This document shows positions 22,819 through 33,511 of a stretch of DNA of 64,000 nt, piece by piece (positions within the stretch are counted from its first letter, which is position 1; each line of letters begins with the position of its first letter). Position numbers and translations under genes: made by a program. The DNA is from Pholiota molesta (taxonomy: Eukaryota; Basidiomycota; Agaricomycetes; Agaricales; Strophariaceae), in contig JACGCK010000057.1 in assembly GCA_014925825.1 (NCBI GenBank), positions 1 to 64,000 of the forward strand, read 5' to 3'. Under the pieces are notes generated by a model that was not told the DNA's origin, did no database searches, and saw only the letters and a list, made by a program, of their open reading frames with translations.

Positions 22819-25046
22819 ATGTCAGAAACCACTATAGAATCGACCGTGCAAGCCCTTGCAGAGGCGAATGAATTGCTTGCCGCCCACGCGGCGCTCATCC
22901 TACGCGTCCGGTCGTCCCAAAAGCAGCACCGACAGCAGCTTCATTCTCTATATTCACCCCCTACGGAACTGCTGAGGCTTCCTCTAATACCATCACCGCC
23001 GCCTTCGCCCCCATTAGATGATACGCCTCCATGTTCACCGATACCCGAACCCACCGTCAGACAGGATCTACCCCCGGCGAAACGAGCGCGCGCCGCGAGA
23101 TATCACAACTATATCCCGGAGGAGGAAACTATACGGAATGATTATTCGCAGAGATACGTTGATGGAGGAGAATGGCCACAGAATTGGGTTCTCGGTGCTG
23201 AACCAGAGCATCGGTTCGAAGAGTGAGTGCCGCTCAATCAGACAAAGGATATGCAGCTAACCACACTGGCAGATACCCCAAACAGCAGCGTCTGCTGAAG
23301 CTGAAGAAGGCCTCGGTCAATGAATACGCTCTCCCTCCCTTATACCTCCCGTTCTCTGAGCTCAAGTCCATGCATGGTTCGAAATTTGACGTCATACTTC
23401 TCGACCCGCCCTTTTCGTCTACATTCACATGGGACCATCTACAAGAAATCAATATTCCATCACTCGCTGGCGATCCTAGTTTCGTCTTCCTCTGGGTAGG
23501 AAGCGGGGCCGGAGAAGGCCTCGAAAGAGGACGCGAGGTATTGGCGAAGTGGGGTTACCGCCGGTGTGAGGACGTGGTATGGGTGAAAACGAACAAGACG
23601 ACGAATCGCGGCCCAGGGACGGATCCACCAACTACTTCACTGCTGACACGGACGAAACAACATTGTCTAATGGGCATAAGAGGAACTGTAAGGCGCTCGA
23701 CTGACAGCTGGTTCGTGCACTGTAACGTTGGTACGTCTAATACGTCGGTCAAATAATAATATTGATTTTCTTATCAACCCGATCTCATAGACACAGACGT
23801 TATTATATGGGAAGGCGATCCTGCTGACCCAACCCGGAAGCCGCCAGAGATGTACACTCTCATAGAGAATTTCTGCCTTGGATTCCGCCGTCTCGAAGTC
23901 TTCGGGAAACTCTCGTCCCTTCGCCGCGGATGGGTAACCGCACTCGCCCCAGGACAGGAAGAACACCTCCCTGCCAGTGGCATGCTTCATGTTGAAGAGG
24001 AAGAAGGCGGCCTCGCGACACGATGGACGCAGGACTCCTGGGAAGAAGGCGTCAGGCAGTTAGCCATTACCGCGAGCGCTAGTACCGGCGGCAACAACAC
24101 CAGCAATCCGAAGCCCGTCGTGCCCATGAGCTCAGAAATCGACACTCTGCGTCCTAAGTCTCCCGTTCGTCCTGGCCAAAGCCATAGCGCGAATAACAGC
24201 GGGAACATGGGTGGAGGCTCGAACACCAATACTGGGCCTGGCGCACAGACAATGGCTATGAGCATGTCCAACATGTCTGGGCCTAGCCGATTCACCTCTG
24301 GAGGCGGCGGCGGCGGCGGCGGCGGAGGAAACAGAAGTGGGAATGGTGGATTCACGAATATGAACAGCGGCCCGATGAACATGCAGAACCAAATGATGGC
24401 GCAGAACTCGATGATGGCTCAGCCTATGATGGGGATGAACAGCATGGGGATGGGAGTGGGAAACATGGACGAGTTTATGAACGGCTGGAACCCTATGATG
24501 GGTCCTATGGGTGGAATGGGCGTCGGTGGAATGGCTCACGGCGGTGGCGGGGGCATGGGGGTCGGCAGGGGCGCAATGCCTGCTCGAGGCATGAACGGCG
24601 TTGGAGGACTCCCCGGGATGGCTACAAACCATGGCATGTCGAACAACATGGGTGGCATGCCTGGCGCTGGAAACATGTCATCCTCTATGGGCGCTACATC
24701 GGGTCTTGGTGGGATGCCCATGCACATGATGGGACAGATGGGTGTCGGGCAAATGGGCCAAATGGGCATGGGTAATGGATTTCCGGGGCAAGGCGTCGGT
24801 GTTGGAGGCGGAAACTTCGGTAATGCTGGGAATATGCATATGTTCAACAATCCAGCCGCTTCAATGAATGGATGGGCTGGAGACCAAGGACAATTCGGGG
24901 GGATGGAAGCGGGGTGGGTAGAGCGAGATGCGGGAGGGATGATGGGCGGCAATATGCCGATGCTGGGAGGTATGGGTATGGGGAACATGGGCATGAATGG
25001 GATGGGCATGAACCAGCAATGGGGCGGAGGAGCCGGAAACTATTGA
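22819..25046 (+). CDS. METTL14-like MT-A70 family protein with Met/Gly-rich tail (705 aa)
   Basis: METTL14 (Kar4 in yeast) is the RNA-binding partner of the m6A writer METTL3/Ime4. Exons 22819-23222, 23273-23730 and 23791-25046 sum to 2118 nt, an intact frame. After a Pro-rich N-terminus, NWVLGAEPEHRFEEYPK and the MT-A70 domain follow, with FDVILLDPPF (179-182 DPPF), FLWVGSG, GREVLAKWGYRRCEDVVWVK, RTKQHCLMGIRGTVRRSTD, FCLGFRRLEVFG and a C-terminal EIDTLRPKSP segment also found in METTL14. Human METTL14 has EPPL at the catalytic position and METTL3 has DPPW; DPPF is intermediate. The last 250 residues are very rich in Met, Gly and Asn, with a ten-residue Gly run, instead of the RGG repeats of animal METTL14. 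The partner METTL3 is not in the window. Confidence 0.85.
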
Positions 25047-25363
25047 CCCACACTTCGCTTTTTCTTTTTCTTTCTTGTGTTTGACGGATTCCTATATGTG
25101 GCATGTGTACAGTACCCTACTTATCATTTTTTGTTATCGTAATACCTCTGTATATATTTATTGAGCATAGTCATACCTTTTCTATATACTGTTCCATCGT
25201 ATGCACTGCTTGCGCGTCGCTGAAGCGCCCAAAGGGTTCTGTCCGGCATTCGCGGCCCGAGTCTCTAAATTTGATCGGCTGACATAATCAAGAGGGATTT
25301 TGAAGAAACACTTGGCCGCGAAGTTGATTTACAACTCCAGCCTTGTTAACGCGTCTTATCGCA
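25047..25363. other. Intergenic, nothing recognised
   Basis: This short spacer holds the 3' end of the METTL14-like gene and the NOC2 promoter. A TATATATTTATT stretch lies near 25150; no other element is evident. Confidence 0.5.
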
Positions 25364-28088
25364 ATGGGAAAAGCTACCAAGGCTACTAAAAAGTATGTCG
25401 CCAGCGGCCAACTGAAAAAGGCGATTCAGGCTCGTCACAAACGACAGGAAGTGACGAAGAAAATCCAGAAGCGGAGAGGGAACAAAGACTCGAAGGGCAA
25501 GGGACGTGCTTTCCCGAGTGCGAGCCATGAAGACGACGACGGTGACGACGATGAGGAAGCTCAAAAGCCAGGAAAGAGGTGAGTGGGTTCAGAGTTTAAA
25601 TCCATGTTTAAAGTCCTGACCTTTTTTCAGTTCCAAACAAAGATGACGGTGGATAGTTTCCTCAATGGCGACTTTATGGACGGAAGTGACGACGATGAAG
25701 GTTCTGGAGGAGACGTAAGATGTATTTTCAATTATAAATTATTATTTTTGCTCACTCCAATCTTATAGATGGGAGGAGACGATTTCGATGAAGACAATGA
25801 CGACGACGAAGAGATGTCCGATGACGATGGCTCATTCGCTTCCGTAGATGACTTGGATGGTATGTGCTCATTTTATGTCGATATTCACAGTGATTTAATC
25901 AACTATATAGATCTAGATGGTGAAAAGCATATCATGGAACTCGCGAAACTCGCCGAGAAAGACCCCGAATTCTACAATACCTCCAAGAAAACGACAAGGA
26001 GCTGCTAGATTTCAACGCTGATGAACTTGCCGAAGCAGACTTATCAGATGAACAGGACGAGGATGGTGATGTCTCGATGGAAGAGGAGGAGCAGGTTCCT
26101 ATATTGACGAAAGACCATTTGCGACAATGGTCAAAATCATTGCTACAGGTAAGCGGAGAAGCAAGGTTTGCTCGAGCTCAGGACTCATTTCCTTGTAGCA
26201 AAGATCATTACGCTCTCTGCGCAAACTTTTGATCGCGTTCCGTTCCGCAGCGCATATGAATGAGGATGGGCAGGTTCTTGCTTGGAGTATTGATAGTTCT
26301 TCAGGTGCGTCGATAATTGTTACTTTATATCATTTCAAGCTGACCAGCCCTATTAGTCTACAACAAAGTCGTCACCACCGCGTTGAGATACACACCCATG
26401 GTATTGGAACACCATGTACCGTATAAAACGCTACCCAGTGGCAAAATGTACGTGATATATATTATACTTCTATACTTGTTATTCATTATTCCAACAGTAA
26501 AGCCCCCGCCCAAACCCCAAAATTCAAGACGTTGCAGAAACTTATTCTCTCCCACTTCCATAACATCATACATATCTTATCTCAATTAACCGATGAAGAT
26601 ACTTTACGGCTAGCTCTGACCGAGAGCGCGAAGCTCATTCCTTATATCACCAGTAGCCGTAAATCGGTCAAGGCATATTTGAAGGTTTGTCGTATATCTA
26701 TATCCATTTTATAGAACATTCTCATTTACCTTTCTCAAAAAACAGAAATGCCTCGATCTGTGGTCAAGTGGTTCAGATAGTATCCGGATAGCAGCCTTCC
26801 TCTCAATTCGGAGGCTCGCTGCCTCAGCAGATGAATCTGTCATGGATTCCATTCTGAAGGTCAGTCCATGCTGCCGAAGTTTCTGTTCACTCATTCTCAT
26901 GCTTTCTTTACCAGTCCACATACCTCGCATTGATTCGCAGCTCAAAATCTACCAGCGCTCACACTCTTCCTGCAATCAACTTGATGAAAAATTCTGCATC
27001 GGAAGTCTTCTGCCTTGACCATGCCACTGCTTATCAACATGCCTTCGGATACATCCGCCAGCTTGCGATCCATTTACGCAACAGCATGAAGGTTAAATCG
27101 AAAGTAAGTGATTTGCCAATGTGAGCAGAACCTTGAGTCGCTGATCAGCGTCAACTTTGCAGGAGGCCTACAAAAATGTGTATAACTGGCAGTTTGTCCA
27201 TTGTATAGACTTCTGGTGTATCGTCCTCGCCCGAGCATGTGATGTTGAATCTGAGAAAGCCAACAGAAGGAGAGCGAGCTCAGAGCACTAATTTACCCTC
27301 TTGTGCAGGTTTGCATTGGAGCATCAAGTACGTGTTTCTTATACCTTTTCCGGTTCATTTCGTTCATATGGACTCTAACACCAAAAAATAGACTCGTGCC
27401 CAATAGCCGTTCGCATCCATTCCATCTCCAAATTATTCGCTCACTGCTAAACCTTACGAAACACACTCAAACGTACATTCCTCTCTCCACCCACCTTGTC
27501 CCCATCATCGTATCATGCCTCGTCCCGTCGTCGCGCCCTAAATCCTCTACGCTGAGGCCACTTGATCTGGATGTTCAAATCCGCGTCCCCCAACAGTACC
27601 TAAAGACCCGCGTGCTCTCGGAAGGCCTCACAGAAGAAACGGTCTATCTTCTCGCGGAATGGCTCTCCAGCGCCCCCGTCCACGGCAGCATCGCGTTCCC
27701 CGAGATCGTCGTGCCCATCACCATCCTCCTGCGCAAGAGCCTCAAAACTCGAAGACGGGGTCGAGCAAGGAGAGCGGGCTGGTGAAGGTCTTCTTGGAGC
27801 GCGTGGAGGAGAGCGCGAAGTGGATGGAGCAGCGCCGCAAGGCGGTGCAATTCGCGCCCTCGAAGATCCAGTCTGTCCAGGACTGGGAGGGTGATTTGAA
27901 GGCCCACCTTCCAGAGAGTCCGCTGGGCAAGTATATGAAGGTGCAGAGGAAAACTCGAGAGAAGAGGCGCAAGCTTGTGGAGAAGGTATGCCGAGACGTT
28001 TTTAAACATCGTGGTTATGGCTTGGGAAATCTAATTTGCTTTGTGATAGGCTCGAGAAGGAGAAGACGAGATCTTGGAGGAAGACTGA
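25364..28088 (+). CDS. NOC2: Nucleolar complex protein NOC2 (ribosome biogenesis)
   Basis: Noc2 binds Noc1 or Noc3 and accompanies pre-60S particles from nucleolus to nucleoplasm. The N-terminus (ATG 25364) is very basic, then acidic (DFDEDNDDDEEMSDDDGSF). The conserved part includes DGEKHIMELAKLAEKDPEFY, VVTTALRYTPMVLEHHVPYK, ANRRRASSE-like basic residues, a LRALIYPLVQV segment, HPFHLQIIRSLLNL and DVQIRVPQQYLKTRVL, ending EILEED and TGA at 28086-28088. About ten short introns are present. Three 1-nt deletions break the frame: in EFYK near 25976, after CDVESE near 27254, and at RKSLK near 27745. The residues on both sides are conserved and in order, so the real gene is probably intact and the deletions are errors. 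A protein of about 700 aa is expected. Confidence 0.88.
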
Positions 28089-28627
28089 TCTCTGAGTGCT
28101 TTATCGTAGGGTTGGATAGGATATTGCTATTTCTTTTGCTACGATCTGCCTGTATACTTTCTCGCTTCCGAGTTGGAGCCGTGTATGGAATATCAGAAGG
28201 TATAAGGCTCGCTTCAAGGTCCATTGTGCTTGATTTGTTATCTTCGTGTTTATTATTATGCTAGTAAGTGTAGTCTTTATGGTTCGACCATGCATACAAA
28301 GACAAGAGGCGACCTCATGAATCGCAGACGTGAAGCATTATATTAAGTCCTTGATGAGGGTTGGCTTTTTGAAGTGGGCGGTAGTTCCGATTGCTGAGGA
28401 AAGCCCTGTATTTTTTGTTTGACGAAATCCCGCATAGCCTGGGTCAGAGAGATCCCACCGAAATCCACTTGGCCCAGTTTTTCGCTTCGATTATATTTGG
28501 AAACGAACCCCAGATATGCATACTGAAGGAAAATACGATAATTTAGGATGATGACACACTATGCCATGTACATTATGATGAGAAGACAGCACCTTGAACC
28601 GTCGGCAACATTGATACGCCACAGAAA
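28089..28627. other. Intergenic between convergent genes
   Basis: This stretch holds the 3' ends of NOC2 (plus strand) and the Cbp6-like gene (minus strand). No other gene or strong repeat is visible. Confidence 0.5.
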
Positions 28628-29000
28628 TCACCAGATTCCAAAGAAGACCTTCCACCATGGCCGACCAATTCCTGTGCGCTCTTCTCCCACCCTCAACTAA
28701 ACGTTCATAGTGATGCGGAGACGATGCGGGCTTCAGCATTTTTTGCGAGAGAGGGTACTAAACACACAACGTAAACGTCAATGCATACGCGAAATCTCGC
28801 GGCGCAGAACACACCTTTTTATACATCTCATTGTCTCTGAGCGCCGTGTGGCCTCGACGCTTGCGGTGTCAGCCTAGGGTGGGCGGCGAGCGATTTCAGG
28901 AAAGTTCCAAGCTGGAGATTCGGCCTGAATGGGTCCTTTGGCCATGTCTCTGCTATGGCAAGGAGTTGTTTAGAGAGCTGCTTGGTAGCCTGTGCGACAT
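28628..29000 (-). CDS. Cbp6/UQCC2-like mitochondrial complex III assembly factor, frameshifted
   Basis: Cbp6/UQCC2 proteins are small mitochondrial factors for cytochrome b synthesis and complex III assembly. Minus-strand pieces in order are an ATG at 29000, AIAETWPKDPFRPNLQLG with TFLKSLAAHP, ALRDNEMYKK, YPLSQKMLKPASSPHHYERL and a C-terminal RPWWKVFFGIW ending at TGA 28628-28630. The WP.DP.RP..QL start and the YPL..K.L.PAS...YY.-type segment fit my memory of this family. The pieces lie in different frames; about four or five 1-nt deletions are needed (after ATGTCG, after TPQ, in ATR/ALRD, after LVEG and before GIGRP). An intron of about 80 nt separates the two halves. The family name is moderately supported; the presence of a conserved small gene is firmer. 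Confidence 0.55.
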
Positions 29001-29356
29001 TATAACGCGTTTTAGAGGAGGAGGAGTGAAGCTGAAGCGCTGAGACGCTGAGAGTTCGTTCGTGCGAAAGGTGTACAGAGGCGGCGGCCAAGCGGCGGCG
29101 GACGCGGAGATGGAGTTGGAGTTGAACTCCGATATTCCAGTGTTGGGCTTGAACGTTGAACGGTCTGAACGTTTGAACGCAACTTGTTGCTGCCGAGACT
29201 ACGAAACTTTGTAACGTTGAATAATCGGTATACATATCATCTTCCTTACAACATTTGGATCTCTAGTGCTTTACTGACTATACTTATTATTGCTTGTTCA
29301 AGCCACAGGATGTCCATCTGTAAGATATAACACCGCGGAGTATCTGGCTCAATTCA

Positions 29357-30595
29357 TTACATATAGTATTTCCCTTCATCCATGTCGTCCAGGGCCAGTG
29401 CCCACGATTTCAGCCCGTTCCTCCGCCGACGTGCAAGCCGCCAACCCATCCGCCTTCATCTGCTTGTTGCATGCCATGGCAGCCTCGTAGTCCAGGGTGG
29501 GCACCCAGCCCTGCGGCCCGAAGCCAAGGACGTTCTGACACGCTTCTTGCACCTCGTCTGCTTCTCTCTGTACTTCGTCCAGCTTCATCGTCTCGCGTAC
29601 GTCCTCAGCGTCGAACACGACTGGTCATGGGTCGCTTCCCCCGTAAGCGTCTCCCAGTTCTCCGTTGCTTCTATTAGCGCACCCTTCGGCTCGAGAGCCT
29701 CGCCATCCCACTGCGGTTCACTGGCGTGATAGAAGAGGCGGCTGCGGAGCACGCCCAAGGGGCTCGTCAAGGCTGCATGATGGAGCTCGTTGCACTCGTC
29801 CGTGTTCTTGACGTAGTGGTGATGGACAAGGCGGCGATGGTAGAGTTCCAACGCCCGGCTTTGCACGGTTGCATCTAACTCGTCGAAATTCTCTGGTACT
29901 AGTAGCAAAGGCGGCGTTATAGATTGCGAGAAAGGATCAGCATAGTTCTGGAGGCGATTGGGAACACCGGCAAGGAGAAACGGGGCAGGATGGGGGCGTG
30001 TTGCCAGTCGAGCAGGCCGACAACTTGCCAGTCAGAGTTGGCGACCTCCTCTAGCGGAATGCCTGGCCCCCTGCCATCTTCTCCAGGTCTTATGCATAGT
30101 ACAGACTTCCGCCAGCGGGGAAAGAAATGGACATCATCTTCTCCTCGAGTTGCACAAGTTGGCGCAAGACTGAAACGATTTCCTGTTCCTCTAGGTCAAG
30201 CCATACGTCGCTTAATTTAGCGCCTTGAACGAATTCCATGAAAATATACGCGGTTTCCGCCGCGTTGTCTGGCACAGGCAAGTAACCGTATACTTCAGGA
30301 ATAGGCAGCCCAGAGGAACGGAGTAAGGCCATAGTTGCCACTTCACTAGCAACAGCGTAGTACTTGGGAACGATAACAGGGTATGGGATACGCGCTACCA
30401 TGTGGAAGCCGTCGCGCATGGTGATGAGGAAAGTACGGTTGAATCCGCCCTCGAGAACTTTGCCAAGTCGACGATATTAGAAGGACTCCGACCAACGGAC
30501 TGCGCAGCAAGTCAACGTAGCCCATCGACATTGAAAACAAGTCTGCGCTCTGCGTGGCGAACAGCATCGTTGATTCCGAACATGTTAGATTACGG
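29357..30595 (-). pseudogene. APH/protein-kinase-like phosphotransferase, broken
   Basis: The N-terminal lobe is clear: a LEGGFNRTFLITMRDG glycine-loop segment, then VARIPYP, SEVATMALLRSSGLPIPEV and YIFMEFVQGAKLSDVW. These are signatures of the basidiomycete APH family (aminoglycoside-phosphotransferase fold, AIM9-like). After GGSLYYA near 30100 the frame stops, and the sequence jumps to DLEKMAGG, then VVGLLDWQHAPILP and ENFDELDATVQSRALELYHRR, ending DDMDEGKYYM and TAA at 29357-29359. About 150-200 residues, including the catalytic HxDxxxxN loop, are missing, while the LLDWQH metal-binding region remains. Several 1-nt frameshifts and a TGA in the N-terminal part add to the damage. The internal loss makes a true pseudogene likelier here than for its neighbours. 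Confidence 0.7.
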
Positions 30596-30599
30596 GTTA

Positions 30600-31269
30600 G
30601 ACATATACGCCAAAGAACAACATGTATGAGACTTCCATCCATCACCCTGACGTGTATTCGAAAAGGTTGTTGCGAGAATGTGCCTTAGTCGAGAACGCGC
30701 GATGTACCGGCCAACGGGTCCAAAACGGGAGGTGAGATGTAGCTCGAGAAGGAAAAGTGTAACGGGGAGCTAGGACGGCGCAGAGACAGCGAGACTGGAG
30801 CTTTCAGAGAATCGAAGACGAGGCTCGCGCTCCCGAGGCAGGGCATGCAAGTGTATGTGGAGGCGAGGGCTGGGCGAGGGGGGAAGAAAGTGAGAAACTA
30901 CGGGCAGGCAGCACGGGGTCTAAAAATAGAACGCGTATTTAGAATCCACCAGTGCTCAATATATTTCATGACCCTGAACAAACCTTCAATGAAGCTTGAA
31001 GCTTGACAATTGTGCACCCCGAAGCGCTCAAAGATCCATCTTTCATCGACATCCTCCTTTTCAATATGCGACATTATAGATATGTAGTGATAGTTCTTTC
31101 ATTTTTCGCTGCTCTTTAACTCGAACAAAAAATATGTTTTGGTACTTTAAATGTACGTCATAAAAATCTATATACCATCTGAGCGTTAATTCAGTACTGA
31201 TAAGAAATTACTTTTGTGTCTGGTATATATATTTACTGAGATCCACTGGCACGAAAGTATAACCTTCGA
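30600..31269. other. Intergenic, nothing recognised
   Basis: The stretch between two minus-strand genes becomes AT-rich towards 31200. A GAAGCTTGAAGCTTGA direct repeat lies near 30993. No gene was seen. Confidence 0.5.
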
Positions 31270-32672
31270 TTACTCCAAATTTAAGATGTCACCGTAGGAA
31301 GAACTGGACTGATCCTCGAATAACGAAGAGAATTGGATAGAGTCAAATGTCCTTTGTTCAAGTTGGTTCCGGGGGTGTTCGGCGGCCAGTTTTCGCATAT
31401 TGAGAATCACCCTACACCCCTAACAGAAATAAGAGTCAATGACTTGTGATCTATTTAAAAAATAAGGACGGTCACAAAGGAATTGACTCACTACTATCGA
31501 CACCAGCGAGACATACCACCTAAGAAGGTCATAAGATCAGAAATACGAAGCGTATGGAAATAACTAAGAAAGATATTGGACGCACGAAAATTGAATATTC
31601 CACAATAAGGGAGCATTCTCGCTGCGTACCAAATCAACAGTGATGAGGACGGCTAAAGTGGCGAAGATGGCTAAAATGACTAAATTATACTCAGGATAAC
31701 TCTGGACAAGGTAATTGGAGATTACACACCTATCAATACTAGGAACACAAAGACGCCATCGCGAAGCACCAAAGACACCAATGGCGTCCTCATCCACCCT
31801 GTTTTTCTGTAGCGTATGACCCTGCTGACTGTCATGCCCAAAAGAGTGGCCTGAATGAGGCCGACTCCTAATCTGCGTTAACGCATTAAGCTTTAAGCGA
31901 GAGGCAACTGGGATTTGAGCTGCAAAAGAATGCTTACACAAATGTAACGACAGCCTCAACGGGAGATTTTCCTGGACCGCAAATTGTCCCTTGGGGGCCA
32001 GGTTCGAGCCCTGCGACTAACAATCCAGTGCCCGTAAACTCTAGTAATGTCCCAATTGTCATTATTGCTGACAGAAATAGTCCTGCCCGGCGGCTACGAT
32101 TATACAGCGCGTGCACTGTTGCTCAATGTGATTAGCTAACAGTCGTGGAGTGAGTCTTTGAAGGATGGCGTACCTCGAATCATTAAGATGGCTTCTATAC
32201 ATGTTGCGAGAAGCTGTGCATTGATCATTCTCGCAGTGATCGTTAACAAGCATAATTTCGGTCCAGGATTAGCATAAATAAGCTCGGACAAGATGAGGTT
32301 GATACTCCAAATCCATCATCGTTAGAGCAGTAAACATTCAGCTGAGTGATACAACCCTACATTTGAACACAGAGAGGAAGGTATCTGGACAATGCGTAGA
32401 GACAGGTCACAAGTCTGAATGGTGTTCTAGCGACGTTTCCGGATTAGCACACGCGATGTCTTGAGTTGTATGCGCACTACCTCCAAAGGAAGTCAATTTC
32501 TTCTGGTATGTGATTGAAGAGCTCCAAAGATTGGACAACGAGAGCGCCCACTAACTTGATGCTCTGGATTAGTGTATAGAGATATCGCATAACCACATAC
32601 TTGAAGCCGCTTTTGAGGTTCTGACGAGCCATAACACAGGAATGTAGTCGCTGCGCTCCCCTCTAGAGCCAT
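31270..32672 (-). CDS. DUF6533-type multipass membrane protein
   Basis: This is a seven-helix-like integral membrane protein of a family expanded in basidiomycetes; its function is unknown. From ATG at 32672 the exons encode LVGALVVQSLELFNHIPEEI then DFLW (the DUF6533-like start), FRLVTCLYALSRYLPLCVQ, a helix with INAQLLATCIEAILMI, VHALYNRSRRAGLFLS, a loop with cysteine (GTICGPGKSP), GLIQATLLGMTVSRVIRY, SLVLRDGVFVFLVLI and an ILVCLAGVVIS-like last segment. The soluble tail ends DILNLE at TAA 31270-31272. Around eight introns, some below 60 nt, join in frame without needing corrections. The closest functional hints (GPCR-like topology) are not evidence of receptor activity. Confidence 0.65.
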
Positions 32673-33511
32673 CGGATTCCGTATTTGCCGCTCTGCGTCG
32701 CGACGAGGTTCGCGAATGTCGGTGGTCGGCTCTTCGTCTCTAGTTGTGCAGTAGCAAAGCTGGGGTCAGAAATGATTCGAATTGCGAGTTGAGGGCGAAA
32801 ACAACCATTTATGTAGTCAGCAGACTCAGAACGCTCATGCAGTCATGTTGAATTAACGTAAAGATGGTTGGTTGCGTTCGTATATTGGCCATCAACGCAT
32901 CGGCGTCTTTTCGCCCAGTACTAGCACAGTCACCGGTTATGGAGCGAAGAATTTTGCTTCCGCGCTGCCTGTTACAAGCTGTTACACAACTATCTTCCAT
33001 GTTCACACTCCCTGGAACCCAGCGCTATACCATATCCCAAAGCGCCTATTGTTCGTCGTCCAATAAGTTTATGCCTAACTCTCAATCATCCTAGCTGCTA
33101 TGGCTTGTTGAGCCAACTCGCTAGCTCATTATTGCTTGATTCCTACTGGTCAGATATCTCGAAGTCGACTGTCGTCCGTATGTTGTTTCTTTCCATGAAC
33201 TTTGTTATTATCAATTAAAGGATCTCTTCAAGCGATCATAACAGGATCATACAATGCTATGTACTTCCATGCACATAAGTTGTAGTAAAGATCTTGGCAA
33301 AGCACCTACTAGGCACCCTACGCCGCTACCCTCCTGATTCGACATTTGCCATGCTGTCCAAAAATAAGGCACACAGCCACTTTATCAATCAAAACACGAG
33401 ACTTAACGTGCCCAACTGTCCCGTCATTGTCTCTATCGACCGTGAACGTCGGGCGCCCTACGAGACCAAAAAACCCCCTCTTGATCCACCCTTTCACCAC
33501 AAACTATCACC
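32673..33511. other. Intergenic, bidirectional promoter region
   Basis: These 840 bp separate the divergent membrane-protein and Hsp70-like genes. No conserved frame was seen. A pyrimidine-rich stretch precedes the Hsp70-like start codon. Confidence 0.5.

Noticed and set aside
24536..25009. Pro-rich 157-aa frame on the minus strand
   Set aside because: It is the antisense shadow of the Met/Gly-rich tail of the METTL14-like protein.
31990..32015. tRNA-like B-box GGTTCGAGCCC
   Set aside because: It lies inside the coding exon of the membrane protein, with no A-box or cloverleaf around it.
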